From: Odontesthes bonariensis
Taxonomy: Eukaryota; Chordata; Actinopteri; Atheriniformes; Atherinopsidae
DNA: 64,000 bases
Assembly: GCF_027942865.1 (NCBI RefSeq)
Contig: NC_134524.1
Location: 19,583,536-19,647,535, forward strand
Direction: 5' to 3'
The stretch's first letter is position 1, and every line of letters starts with the position of its first letter. The notes under the pieces were generated by a model, which was not told the DNA's origin, made no database searches, and was given only the letters and a program-made list of their open reading frames with translations. Below are positions 38,009-53,877 of this stretch, in pieces. Position numbers and translations under genes: made by a program.

Positions 38009-40182
38009 CTGAAAGAAAGGACAAAGAGGAAAACACTTTACAATAAATACTGAAGTTAAAGTAGCAGTATCAAAGGTATACCAATAAGAAACTGACACAT
38101 CGCAGGAATGAACTTCTTTTTTTTGCAGCCTGAGATAAGACTTTTAGGAACCTTTAGAATCTGTGATAAAAGATGCCTATCAAGTGTTTACTAATGAACA
38201 AGCAACAAGTACTTAGTAAAGGGAGAGTCATAATCTATACAAGCTGACTAAGGTAAAACCACATTTTTTTTACATAGTTATTTCTTTCATTTACCTTTTC
38301 TTTTTGTTCACATCCAGTTTTACTCCCTCTTTTCTTAACTTTAGCGACTACTCACTACTACAAGGTTAGGGTTTAGGCGCAAAAAGTGCTTGGCTAAGAT
38401 TTGGAGTACTCATTGCCTGGTGAGTAAAAAAAAAAAAAAAAACTTGTTTTGGGGTTAAACAAGATGTTAAGCCCAAAACAAATGTTGTTCAGTAGATGGC
38501 GTAGTTTAAATAAACCTTCAGGAGGAAAGTTCAGACTGGAGACAGTGGTGATTCTCAATATTTTAATCTTTTCCAGGTCAGACACATTCCCAAAGTCCAC
38601 CTCAGGTGAGCATGTAAGCGTCTTTTCTTGACTCTTTTAAATTGTTCTCAGCCTCATTTTCTAAATACAACTCAAAAAATGCAACAGAAACCTGACAAAT
38701 GACTCGAACAAACTAAACAAGTTGCTTAAAAAAGGCACCTTCTGATCTGGAAGCTGTTCAGCAGCCATTACAATTTATTGTATAAAGAAGAATGTTGCAT
38801 AAGTTCATCGGCATCATTGTCAATACTGCATAGGTACTACAAAACATAACGATTAAATCGCAGATTGTCTTCAGTCAGAGGCTTCTTCAGCTTTGACTCC
38901 ATAAGTACTGGTACAGAAGGATATTCCTGCCCATCAGCCTCATACAATGACTCTATACTCTTCTGCTTCCGCTTCTATTTTCATCCAGGAGTACTCTAAT
39001 TTAGGGATTCATAGCGTATTATTTACTTGAGTTCACTTCAACTGACGATGACTGGAGATATTTTGTTTCTTTTTGAGCAGGCCTCTGGAACTAACCAATC
39101 AGAGCACATTAGGTTATTTTTAGAGTGGGAGACAGTTTCCCAAAGTTCAACTTGAGTTTAATTTCACAAAGGCCAGTGACTTAGCGCTACCCGCCCATCC
39201 CTTACAAAAAATTCAACATTTTGCACTGACACGCATGTTATAATTTAACATTCACATTTAACTGTCATGTAAAACTGCAACATTTTGTGCGGAGAACCAA
39301 CAAAGGTATAACTCTCCTATTCCTAGGTATTTTAATAGAGGTCATGATGCCTGCTTGAACTAACAACCCATAGTCCTTAATTTGCAACAAGACAGTCTCA
39401 ACAAATTAGAGCAAGAATGTCATATTTCAGGCCATTTGGGGGCCCGTTACTCAGACTGAAGAAAAGATCGAGGATGTCAGCCGTTGGCTTGAGATGGAGT
39501 ATAAACATTAAAAATGATTGACAAGTTATTTTCCCAATTTCTCTATATTCCCATCACTCCATTTGTATTTGTGTGTTCCACAAACAGCCCTGCAACTCTT
39601 AAGTTTTGCATGACTTATTATCCGTTACACATAGATAACAGAACAGGCCAGGTTCTAAAAATACACAGACTGACTGCCTATAATGTTTGTATGCGTGTTT
39701 TGGTATCTAATATATCAATATACTATATCTAAAACCAAACACACACTCACACTGTAGTATGAAACTTTAAAATAACAACAAACTGTTGTTTCATCATTGT
39801 TTAATCTGCCTGTTATTATTTTCTTCTCATTCTGACAAAAGATTATTTTTAAAAAAGTACGAACAAAGTTGACTGCAGCTTCTCATAGAAAGATGAAGGA
39901 CTCAAACTTTGTTTTCTTTTACCTAAATTTCAAGCTCCAATATATTCAGTTTACGATCACGGCAAACATGATTCCTCACTTAAGAGTGACCCAAAGATAA
40001 TGTTAATGAATTCTATATTTAGACAATAGTTGCAGATCATTTTGCATAATCAAGTAATTCCTTAATTGACTGAATATATTTGATAAATATCAGTGTTGTG
40101 CTCTGTCATTTAAACCAAAACCACCTGTGGGAGTAAAGCTTGCAAATCATCAGTTTTAGATTATAATGATAATTCCACGCAC

Positions 40183-40330
40183 CTGTTTCTTTTGTTTTCT
40201 TCAACTGGTGATTTTCCCATTTACTGCCTTGGCAACAGGGGGCTGGAGTTCCATCTGCAGATGACTCAAGCCATCAGCCGCGCTCCTGCTGTGGCGCACA
40301 GGCAGCACGAAGGGATTTAAACCGACTGAC
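40183..40330 (-). other. ppm1k: Probable noncoding exon 1 of ppm1k
   Basis: The minus strand has a good donor (AAACAG followed by GTGCGT) at 40182-40183, closing a GC-richer stretch. It lies 2.2 kb upstream of the acceptor at 38009. No other strong donor with promoter-like sequence was seen between. The transcription start is not fixed. Confidence 0.45.
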
Positions 40331-40370
40331 GGCTCCAATCAGAACACAAGAAGCCCTGACGTCTGCACTG
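40331..40370 (-). promoter_or_regulatory. Candidate ppm1k promoter elements
   Basis: A CCAAT box (CCAATC, 40335-40340, on the plus strand, thus inverted relative to the gene) and a CRE-like TGACGTC (40357-40363) lie just upstream of the proposed exon 1. They are close enough together to act as a core promoter. This is inferred from consensus and position only. Confidence 0.35.
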
Positions 40371-41879
40371 AGCGCATGTGGAGGGGGTACCAGTTTCTAT
40401 TGATATAAAACATTGAGAAGACTCCACTTGGGTCCCTTTGCAAGAACACACAGTAATTTTAGTGATTTTATTGTTCTATGTTTTGATTTTCTTTATGACA
40501 AAATGATAAACAACCAGATTTATATCTTAACTCATGTTGTGAAAAAGATCAGAAAGCATATTCGACATAAAGTGAACAAACATTTATATGATTCTGACTC
40601 CAGTGGAACTTGTTTAGACTCTGTTTTGCTCAGTGCTGTTCACTGTGATCCTACATCTCCCTCTTCTGACCAGCTGGCAACACTGCAGAGATGTCATGTA
40701 CAGTCACTTCAGAATATATTCAGAACTCTCTAATTACACACTTTATGGTTCTGTAGATTATACTTGATCATTTACATTTATTTCTAAGATAGAATACGGT
40801 TCTGACCCTCACATGCCTCCAAATGATATGCCTCCTGTTAGCTTTGATGATCCTTTTGATGTCTCTTGAATACTATTGGCCTTCACCTGTTGGAAATCTT
40901 CACTGACATGCCAGAGTCTAGTAAGACGCGCTTGTGTCTAATATAGCATTCAAAGAGGTTCCACCACCTTCATTAGATGTTAGGACCAAAACCAAGGCAC
41001 GACATCCAAAACCTCTCCATTGGCCTCTTCAGTGAAATGTCGGGGTGGCATAGACCAGGACAGGACTTAGCCAGTACTCAATATGAGAAGTTGGTGTCTC
41101 TGTATTCACAGGTACTGTGAACTGAGCTGTTCATCTTTGATCCATTGGAGTGATTTATTGTTAAATCGTGTTGTTTGTGTAAATTTGTAGACAGAATGAC
41201 TGTAGCATTCACTGTCTGTTTTATCACTTTTCTTTTCATCCAAACAATAAGAGCAAAGTCACAAACTCTTATCTTTATCTAAATAACATAGAAAATAAGA
41301 CATATATTATTCAAGCATTTACAGTGATATAGTGGTGATTCGGATCATCTAAAGCCACCTTTTTAAATTGACATAAATAGAAAGTTATTGCTAATTTTTC
41401 ATCAGAGAAATCACGGTATGAATGCTGAATGTTATTGCATTGCATTTAAGATTTTTAGCCTCTAAGCTTAAACAGGCTTTCAGTGACACTTTAATAAAAC
41501 ATCCTCACTGTATGTGAGTGTGTTCTCCGTGTACATCTGAAGTACCAACTGAATAAAACATGGGAGACGGAGTTGCTAATATGAGGGTGACTTTAATGTT
41601 TCTGAATAATTCAAACAAGAGATCCGGCTCCATCTACAACACGAGTTCCTTCTGTAGGATGAAGGAGAAGTTATGAAAGCGTTTGGAGTAGAACGTCAAA
41701 GTCAGAAGAAAAGTGAGAAGTGGAAGGTGAGGAAAAGAAGAGACTGAAATGATGAAATAGACAAGTTTTCCCACCGAGGCCTTAAATATGACCACATGAA
41801 AAGAAAGACAGAATAGAAAAAGAAAAATGTTTACATACAGGTATGTCACACGAGTGAAACTAAAAATTACTCATGTAAA

Positions 41880-42660
41880 AAAAACTGTGGTGTCACCGTC
41901 CCAACCAGAGTAGGCCTGCTACTGCATTAAGTAACGACAATTAATCAGAGCGTAGTGACGATGAAAGAGAGAACGGAGAGAGAGCAATAAAAACAACAAA
42001 AGAAAAGAACAATTAGGACAAGGCAAAGAAAAGTAAGCTAAAGGAGAGAAAAATAAGCAAAGGGATTACACAGGTGAGAAAAGAAAAAGAGGAAAAGATG
42101 AGACAGGGAAATGAAAAAGGACAGGACGACAAGTAGGTAAAGGAGAAGAAAAAGAAAAGAGAGCTGAAGGGAAAAACTAAAAAATCTAAGGAATTAAAAA
42201 GGAAGATCATGAAAAGTAAGTCAGAGAAGAAGGGAATGGAAATGAAAGTTAAATGAGGTAAAGTGAACAAAGAGGCAAAAAGAAATCAAAGAAGAGAGTA
42301 CAAATCCAAAGAAAATAAGAAAGCGTGCAAAAGGAAGGAAAAAGAACCAAAGAAAGGAAATGCAGGGGACAAAGTAGGTAAGGAAATACATTTAGGACAA
42401 AGAAGAAAAGAAAAGGAAATATGCATGAGGAATGAAAATCAAAAGGAAATAAAGTATGGCAAGGAAAAAAAGGAAGTATGCATAATTAAAGGAGAAGAAA
42501 AGAAGTGTGCACAAGGAAAGACGATTAAAGGATGGGAAGCTAGGAAATATAAGTAAAAGGGAGTATGTATAAGGAAAGAAAGAAGAGAGGAAGGAAAGAA
42601 AAGAAAGAGGGAAAAAAGGAAAGAAAAAGAAATGTAAGTATGTATAAGAAAATGAAATGA
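41880..42660. repeat. Purine-rich low-complexity tract
   Basis: For about 780 bases the plus strand is almost entirely A and G (AAAGAAGAGA-type words) with scattered T and few C. It looks like a decayed GAAA/GGAA microsatellite field. Open frames on both strands here are composition artefacts (Lys/Glu-rich one way, Phe/Leu/Ser-rich the other). Confidence 0.75.
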
Positions 42661-43561
42661 CAATAACTTAACTAAGGGCTTTAGACTTGCTGAGCTTCTG
42701 GGTAAGTGCTTTGTGCAGTGTTTGGTAAAAAAAAGTGGATCAAATATTTAGGAGCAACAGAGGTGCTGTAGTCTCTGCTCAATGTCAACATGCACAGCGG
42801 CTTAAAACTGAACCTCGAACACCGGAGAACCAAAGTACCGACTCCTGCTGCTGTCTGATGAAACTGTAACACATATCCTGACGTGCTGACATAACATGAA
42901 TGCTGAAAAAGTAAAGCAGTGGATGCTGACAACATGTTAGGACGTATTAACACTAACAGATACATACAACAGGGATGCACCCCTGTTAAATATCAAAATG
43001 ATATCACCTCTCAGCTGTATTGAGTGTTTCCTAAAACCATGGGTGCAGTCAAATAAATGACCTCCTATAATCTTTTCCTAAGTACTATTTCTTGACCTTT
43101 TTTGAAAAATGTCAAGAAGATAAGTAAAGTTGCTAAAATGAATTTGTAAGGACATAGGAAAAGACAGTTGGGTTGCAACAAGAATCCAATCACATTCACA
43201 CTCAGGGTGTGGTCTCACTATGCAATCTAGTGTCCTGGTTTGGACCAAAGCGGAAAGGAATTCCAGTTTGCTCTACCGTTCTGGTTTGCGTTGAGCCATT
43301 GAAACACCAGATGCCCGATAAGAGAGTCATACCTTGATTAAGAGATACTCTTCTTTTTTGGTTTGTTTTACAAACTTTTGAAAGAATGCTCTATTTCAGA
43401 ATAAATGTGCTGCATGGATTCCTGTAAGACGGGCAACTTGACCAAGGTGTTTCAAGCATCCTGCCGATGGTAGCTGGATGATTTCACTTATGAATCTTAG
43501 GTGAAAAAGACTATTTGACCAGACCCAGTATTCTTTCTTTTTCTATAGATATAGCGCAAAA

Positions 43562-43975
43562 CAGATGGCGTTGGTGGTATAGTGCCTTCCAAGCAGTTGA
43601 CCCGGGTTTAATTCCCGGCCAATGCAGACTGTTTTAAGCGGCCATGGCTCATTGATAGATTGGGTCATCCAGTAACCTGTTGGCGGTTCGGCTCCTGCTC
43701 TCACTGCTCAAAGATTGGTGACAGCTGGTGGGGTGACAGTCCACCTCCTTGCCATGGCCAAGGTGCTCTTGAACAAGGCACCGCAGCCCCCCAACATCTG
43801 CTCTCCTGGCGCTGTAAATTGCTGCCCACTGCTCCAGTGAATATGGCATCTGCCCCATGAGTGTGTGACCCTGTGCATGTGCATGTGTGTTCCAACAGGT
43901 GCCAACCTGGATAGGTTAAATGCGAAGGAGTAATTTCACATATCTCAACATGATTAATAAAGTTTTTCAACTCAA
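43562..43975 (+). mobile_element. tRNA-derived SINE
   Basis: The head has an A-box-like GTTGGTGGTATAGTG and a B-box-like GGGTTTAATTCCCGG about 30 bases later. The body contains CAAGGTGCTCTTGAACAAGG, then CACCGCAGCCCCC and CTGCCCACTGCTCC, a combination seen in an abundant teleost SINE. The end (AATAAAGTTTTTCAACTCAA) lies near 43975. Confidence 0.75.
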
Positions 43976-44115
43976 CTTAAAGGCGGATTTAACCGCTCAA
44001 ATTGTTGTATTTCACATATCTAGTTTCTTTACCAGACATACAATGTTTTAGTGGACATCAGGTTTAGGAAAGTTGTTTAAACAAATCCTTAGATTGTAAA
44101 ATTAGATATTAGATA

Positions 44116-44165
44116 GATTAAATATAGCCTACAATGTTTATTATAATCGTGGGCTATATTTAATC
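44116..44165. repeat. Perfect 14-bp inverted repeat in the GPRIN 3' region
   Basis: GATTAAATATAGCC (44116-44129) and its exact inverse (44152-44165) flank a 22-base loop. On the minus strand the loop holds AATAAA (44137-44142), about 320 nt after the stop codon. A transcript could present its poly(A) signal on a stem-loop. Confidence 0.6.
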
Positions 44166-44458
44166 AAATTTTTTTTTTCACATGAAAATAGTCTGAACTT
44201 TTCGTGGCCAAAATCTAAACTGATGGACTACCTACAACTGAGCACAGTTGATACATTTAGCACTTCATTACAAACTAGAACAGATTTCTTTGTCAGTTCA
44301 AGAAGATCAGAAAAACAATTTGTGTAGGGTGTATTCTGCCTAAATATTGGGGAGGGACATAAAGAGTAAGTGCAGTAAACACTTTATGTGCAATGTTTGT
44401 GTGTGAATGATTGATCTAAAGTTATGTGTAACATAGGGGGGAATTTTCTGGACTGATC

Positions 44459-47821
<3,363 letters not shown>

Positions 47822-47839
47822 GATGATGTTGGTATCTGT

Positions 47840-48828
47840 CTGTCCAAGAAAAATTGGAAATAATTTGTTTTTGTAGAATTATTCCATTGAAAGTCAGCAC
47901 CTGATTGGACAGAAAGAGAAATAAATCATCAGTTGGAGAGGACTGAGATCAGAATATTAATATTACGCATTATGTTTCCGTATAAGAATAAAATAGAAAA
48001 ATAATTTCGTTTGACATAATAGTTAATGTGTTTGCAATTAGGCATTTATAAAGTCAGATATTTTTGCCCAAGACATAGGATATGTGATTAAATTGTGGAC
48101 ACAAGTTTTGATAACAGCATGATGTCATGAAGGTGGAGTGACTACAGTAAATTATATCCATCCATGGAAGCACCAACAGGGCAGTATGGGTTTACTCTCC
48201 CAATGTTGGGTCTGGAAGTGTTCCCGGGGTCAGCGTCACAAAGACAGTTATATTTGATGGTCCTGATTTGATGCAAGACAAAGAAAAACAAAGTCTTGCA
48301 GGCCTGTATGTTGTGAAAATTAAAAGAGGGGGCATCAGTTGTCCATTATGTAGCAGTGTGGCACATGGATAAACGAAGAGCTACATCAACATATTATTAA
48401 TTGTGCACTTTCTGTTAGAATTGCTGTGCCTTAGCTCCAAGGACAAAGATCACCTCAGCCACTTCAGGAATATCAAAAACAGAAAAAACACAAAACCTTG
48501 AAATTCTAACTTGCTGCTGTGAAGACAAACAAGATTAATTACAAACATTCAGACAATGACATTAACCAGAATGAAAAAACACATTTCAAGCACTGCCAGA
48601 CCAATGTGCACCAAACAAGAGTGGTGTCCAGTCTTGGTTAGAATTTTTAGTATGATTGATCAAGGGGATCTTAAGCAGTCGTTCACAATCACAACACAGG
48701 GATTTGTTCTTGCTTTTGTCAGGGATGGAAAGAGAATTTCACGAAGAGGTCTTTACAACCCTCGTACGGTTGAACTGTTCTGCAACAGCAGAGTTCAAAG
48801 ATGACACAGATGTTGAGAGGACGCTGGC
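47840..48828. other. Region upstream of the GPRIN coding start
   Basis: No coding exon was recognised. The first noncoding exon and promoter of the GPRIN gene should lie here or beyond the LINE at 48829-50953. Short frames around 48556-48889 have no recognisable motif. Confidence 0.45.
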
Positions 48829-50382
48829 GTGCATGTCGCCGCTTCTCACATCCAACTTTACTTTAACTTTACTTACTGGTTGCGAATAGATTATCATCAG
48901 ACTCTGAACGTTAGTGGCATTATTCTACCTACCGTGGATATTCTGTCATCTTCCATCTGGGTTCTTCTCTGCCGGCTGAAACATCCTGAACATCTTGTTT
49001 CACGTTTTGCCACGGCAAACTTTTTTGGTCTGTCAACACGGCTGGAGCTAGCAGACCGAGCTAGGATGTTAGCTACTGAACGCTGCTCCATGACTTTCAT
49101 CAAATACACTGCAGCGGAATTCAGGAATCTCAGTTCTTACTCGTCTCCGAACTGTCTTGCGGTGATAAAATCTCTCCGACTCCTGCGTCGCCCCCCCTAC
49201 ATGCATAGGGCTACCAGGCATAAGTTTGTTTACCGGGCTACAACTTCGGTCATACCAGCTGTCAGGATCCTTGCCTCAACATGGCGACGTCATCGTCCGA
49301 AGCCACGCCCACCGCCTGTATACCTGAGACCCCTGGTTTGTGTGGCGGCCAGCACTGTTACTGCTACCACAGTAGTGCCTAGACCTGCCACATTCATGCT
49401 ACTAAATAACAAAGCCTTACTCATCCATGATATCATCTCTGAAAGAAAACTGGACTTTCTCTGCCTGACTGAGACATGGCAGAGTCAACATGAATTTATC
49501 ACACTCAACCAAGCCACTCCCCCTGGATATTCCTATACTCAAAAGCCTCGCAGCTGTGGCCGCGGTGGTGGGCTGGCCGTCATACACTGCACAAACATCC
49601 CAATGAAAGAAATTCCAGTAAACACCACATCATTTGAGTGCCTTCACTTAATGTTGGCTGGGGCTAAGCAGTTCCAGGTGGTCCTTGTCTACCGCCCCCC
49701 AAAAGCCACCACCTGCTTTTTACCGGAGTTTTCTGAACTACTGGCCTCCATCTGCCCCATGTCCCCTACCACCATCTTACTTGGGCACTTTAACATCCAC
49801 GTGGACTCTAGCTGTTCCCTCGCTGCGGACTTCTTGTCAGTGCTGGACTGTTTTAATTTCACACAGCATGTACAGGGCCCAACACATGCTAAAGGGCACA
49901 CTTTGGATCTGGTATGCTGCGCTGGCTTGACCCCCTCCCATTTCCAATGCAGAGACCTGGCTGTTTCTGACCACCATGCCATCCTTTTCTCAGTCCCTGT
50001 GCCCCTCCCCAAGCAGTGCATAAAGCGGACCATCACTTACAGGAACACAAAGCGTGTGTGTATTCCTACACTGGCAAACACCCTAGCGATCAACCTTGCA
50101 ACCACCCTCCAAACCACACAGTCTGGTGGAACACTACAACACTGCTCTCACCCTTAGCCTGGACTCCGTTGCCCCTCTCATCACCAGATCTGTCTCCTTT
50201 GCCCGCCCTGCCCCCTGGTTTACCCAAGAGCTCCGGAGGTTGAAGGCTACTGGGCGCCAGCTTGAGAGGCTCTTCAAAAGATCTGGTCTATCTTGAAGCC
50301 TACAGGGACCATGTTCAGAGCTATAAAGAGGCTCTCTCCCGGACAAAAACACAATACTACTCCACACTCATCAACAATCAAC

Positions 50383-50415
50383 ATTATGCCCGACCGATTC
50401 TTGGTCGGGCATAAT
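50383..50415. repeat. Perfect 13-bp hairpin at LINE deletion junction
   Basis: ATTATGCCCGACC and its exact inverse flank a 7-base loop. It begins filler sequence (50383 to about 50500) that is not LINE-derived and contains GGGCGGGGCTAAGTTCGGCT. Confidence 0.8.
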
Positions 50416-50888
50416 GATTTCCTAACTGAGCAGAGCCAGACCGAACTTCCCGACTAAAACTTTTATGGGCGGGGCTAAGTTCGGCTGGCACCCAGGCTAG
50501 TCAAAGCACGCATCACCTATAAAATCCTTCTCTTGACCTACAAATCTCTCCACTCACTTGCACCTAAGTACATCTCTGATTTCCTCCACCCCTACTCCCA
50601 GTCGCGGCTTCTGCGCTCCTCAGACAAGGACCTACTTTCCGTTCCTCGCACCAGACTAAAAACATATGGAGATAGGGCCTTCTGTTCAACTGCCCCTACC
50701 CTATGGAACAATCTGCCACTTCACATCCGTTCTGCCCCCTCTCTACTACAGTTAAAAAATAATCTAAAAACACATCTCTTCTCCATGTCCTAGTCTTCTT
50801 AAACCCACCCCTCCGGCCCTACCCTTCCCCCCTTCTTTTCTTTTGTTAAGCGACCTTGGGTACCTTGAAAGGCACTATATAAGTCCAA

Positions 50889-50889
<1 letters not shown>

Positions 50890-50953
<64 letters not shown>
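50890..50953. repeat. (TTA)n microsatellite
   Basis: About 20 uninterrupted TTA units form the 3' tail of the LINE ending here. Confidence 0.95.
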
Positions 50954-50954
50954 A

Positions 50955-52599
50955 TAAATCTGCGATGCTGCTTGGTCTCATTGGTTCTTGGTTCAGCAGA
51001 TCTAGGAGAACAGTTCTTTTTGACACTCATTTAGTATTCCTTATCTGACTTTTTCCCATGGTTAGAAAATCCCACATATATCATTCCTTTATTAGACATA
51101 TACTATATATATTCAAAAGTATATCTTCATTGTAAGACTTCCCCATCAAGGTCAGAATTAACATCAAAGTGGGTCCACACTATTACAACGCTGGCGCTGC
51201 CTAAGTGAGTGGAGTCTGCACATGACATAAACAGTGTAACTATTAATTATTAATTATTAATTATTAAGACACAAGCTATATAAACTATATTAAGAATGTG
51301 TTGCTGTGCTTGACACATTCATTTTAAGGTCCAAATTTGATACATTAATTCACACTGATATGGCATCACGACTGTATTTAGGTTAGTATTTAACTTAATT
51401 ATTTATTTCTCTTCTTTTTTTTGTAAATATCAGTCCATCCACTTCATGCTGCATGTTTCTAAAAGGGAAAAATAAATCAGCACTGCCATCTCAATGCTGG
51501 TTACAACAGAAAGTCACTGCAGGAATACCACAACAATCTATGAGGGGTTTTATTCATACCTTACCAGAGCCCACAGACACCAGAGCTGGTTGACAGAGGC
51601 GTGGTTGATATCGGAGGTCTCGTCACAACTGCCTGCTGAGAAAATGAACAAATCTGCAGCATCTGCACCTTGTTTATTTTTCCTCGGTGCTTCAGAGGAG
51701 ACATCAATGAATAAATGAATAAAGGAGACAGAGAGTGAGCACAGAGCTACTTTTGCTCCTCCCACTCTTTTTCTGCCTTTCTCTTCAGTTACTCCCCTCC
51801 ATCAGTAGTCTCCTTTAGCTCCTCCTCTTTAAACCACTTTCCCCCTCCTCAGGGTTCTATTGTTGTTATTCATTTCTTCGTTTATTCTCTTTGACTTCCA
51901 TATATAGAATGTATGGAAAGGAGTTATGGTTTGTATCACAAACTGCAGTTGGCAATAAAATGAGTTGTGTAAAACATCCTGTAACATCCAGTTACCCAAA
52001 GATTATGCTGGAGCACCGCTGTGAGTTTAAAGCTGAAGCCCTTGGATGTCAGCATGTGTCTCTTTCATTGACATTTTGCAGGTGGAGCTCAGGGGGCCCC
52101 ATGACTGGTAGAGCCCGTGGGCCTGTGCCCCCCTGCAGACCCAGCACTACAATACAGAAAGACGACTTGGAAAATGTACATTATGCTTACAGTATTCTGT
52201 TCAGTGACAAAAAGCTGTGTTGCTTTGTCGCATTCAAGAATAATATCCTCTGTGATGTAATGCTACCTCCTCCTGCATTATTTTTCTTTGACCCCACACA
52301 TACAAATCTCATTTCCATGCAATAAAACCAAACTCTTTCATTTGTTAACCGTTTTAAACCTTATTTGATGAACACACGTCCAAGTAAATGATTTTTTGAA
52401 CTTCATTTCTTTCAGAAAATAGAATTAGATTTAAAATGTCCTACTAGCAACACCCTTAAACAACTATGTGAGTGTAAGGGCTAAGGACAGAAACCGTTGC
52501 TGGATGACCTTCGAGCTTTCAGGCAGCACTGCATGAGAAAATGTCATTCCACCGATGTAGCCACATGGGCCCAGGATTTCCTTAGAAAACTATCTTCAC
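50955..52599. other. No gene recognised
   Basis: AT-rich with a few short repeats (TATTAATTA units at 51239-51267). Frames at 51494-51718 and 51891-52325 are open but carry no motif. The first exon of the GIMAP gene might lie here but could not be identified. Confidence 0.4.
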
Positions 52600-53498
52600 T
52601 TAACCCATTTAGGCCTAAGACGCCTGGAAAAGAATGCCTGTAAAACCTATGGGCGATTTCAGAAAGACCCCCTAAAACCTGAAGTTTTTCTGGAAATTCA
52701 GCAATTACTAAATTATTGATTTCTCAGCCTCTGTAGCAGTTAGAAACAAAATTCAAAAAGTATTTGAGAGCTTACACCTGTGGCTTTCTTTGGAAATTGA
52801 GTTTATTTACATACACCTTCATGATAAATAGAAAATGTAAAAAGTAAAGTGCAGGAACAGCGCTATTTTCAATTAGAAAACAGTAATAAAATAAAATTTA
52901 ATTTAATTTACATTTAAATTATTTATTTATATATTTATTTTATCGCCAGTAATCTCTTCGTACTGGCAGCACAAGGAGTCCATACACATTCCAATAAACG
53001 TTTTCATCTCCGGCACAGTTACGTGTGACCACCTTGCCATCTTTGCTCGAGCTGGAGTCTGAAGTACCTGGTCACTGTATCTATTCGTCTCGGAAACGAA
53101 ATGCGCCCAAAGCTCCTCAGTAAAAATATGATTAAATGCCTGCAATGGTGTGGCATCTGCAGGTAAATCGACTTTCACCGCTGGTGTGCGGTTGAAATCT
53201 CTCCGTCGATTATGGTGGTAATTGTCAGTCTTCCACTCACATTCAAACCCTTCAAAATCATCCTCGCCGTTATCGTCATCTTCAAACATATGTGCTAGCC
53301 ATAAATCTCGATCAATTGGGTCAGCACGTTCATCAGCATCAATGATGCGCCATCATCAAAGCCAAGAAACTCCTCACAATCGCTACCGTCTGAAATGTCT
53401 TCCCACTGAAAGTCCTCCAAGCTTGTTCGATATAACTTAACTTCAAAACAATGACACGAGGAACATGACGACACTCTCACGTGTCTATTATAATGCAT
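52600..53498 (-). pseudogene. piggyBac-like transposase relic
   Basis: On the minus strand, 53498-53295 carries the acidic N-terminal segment DISDGSDCEEFLGFDD. After a frameshift, 53289-52927 carries TPLQAFNHIFTEELW, SETNRYSDQ and VTVPEMKTFIGM, the hallmark start of the piggyBac DDE domain. The catalytic part is absent. At 52600 there is TTAA followed by CCCATTTAGGCC, a good candidate for one terminus of the element. It is truncated and frameshifted. Confidence 0.75.
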
Positions 53499-53573
53499 TT
53501 AATTGGCGCAGAGGTCAATAATTGGTGCAAAACAACCTTATACATGAAAAAAGACGTGTACGCTTTCCCGGCC

Positions 53574-53877
53574 TTAAAGGGGAACTCCGGGGCATTTGAA
53601 GCGCGTTTCCATTGCTAGAGGTTGTCAAATACTGACAGTAGGACACAGAGAGGTGCAAATCTGCGCTCCCTGTGTGGAGATCGCGCTGTTCGCACAGCGT
53701 GTCATGCGAGGCTAATACGTGGTGGCTAAGGGGCAACTGCTAACCCTTCCACGTAAAACAACAACTTGCACACAGCAGAAACGCCACACCACTTTATAAA
53801 CCATCCGACAATAAAGTCACAAGCCTTACCATCAAAACTATATGCATGGTTCTCACATTACTGGCATGGGGACGTTA
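53574..53877. repeat. Dispersed repeat, uninterrupted copy A
   Basis: Starts TTAAAGGGGAACTCCGGGGC. About 305 bp match the sequence at 62573-62855 plus 63978-64000 with scattered substitutions. Shared landmarks are AGAGGTTGTCAAATACTGAC, then AATACGTGGTGGCTAAGGGG and ACCATCCGACAATAAAGTCA. Both copies start at TTAA, so this may be a piggyBac-type element. Copy A lacks the insertion present in copy B. Confidence 0.75.

Larger units (their letters stand above)
38009..41600. other. Intergenic region 5' of ppm1k
   Basis: Apart from the proposed ppm1k exon 1 and promoter, nothing is recognised here. The sequence is AT-rich. A 106-codon frame at 40413-40733 has no family motif and no splice support. 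Confidence 0.5.
48829..50953 (+). mobile_element. L2-like LINE with internal deletion and (TTA)n tail
   Basis: The endonuclease domain is readable from about 49400: LDFLCLTETW, VYRPPKA, LGHFNIHVD (Gly-His replacing the usual Gly-Asp) and SDHHAIL. The frame then breaks near 50157. Most of the reverse transcriptase is missing. After a junction at about 50383-50500 the C-terminal block resumes ([20 protein letters not shown], then LWNNLPLHIR). The 3' end is GGCACTATATAAGTCCAAG followed by about 20 TTA units (50890-50953). This family differs from the L2 copy at 11825 in tail and codon usage (more C-rich). It is not functional. Confidence 0.85.

Noticed and set aside
42263-42556. Lys/Glu-rich 97-codon frame and its Phe/Ser-rich shadows
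   Set aside because: Composition artefact of the purine-rich tract.
43562-43640. Functional tRNA gene
   Set aside because: The A- and B-box-like motifs belong to a SINE head; no cloverleaf with intact anticodon stem was seen and SINE body follows.
48556-48889. Overlapping 77-82 codon frames upstream of the deleted LINE
   Set aside because: No recognised motif, not conserved in any family I know; may be LINE 5' sequence or chance.
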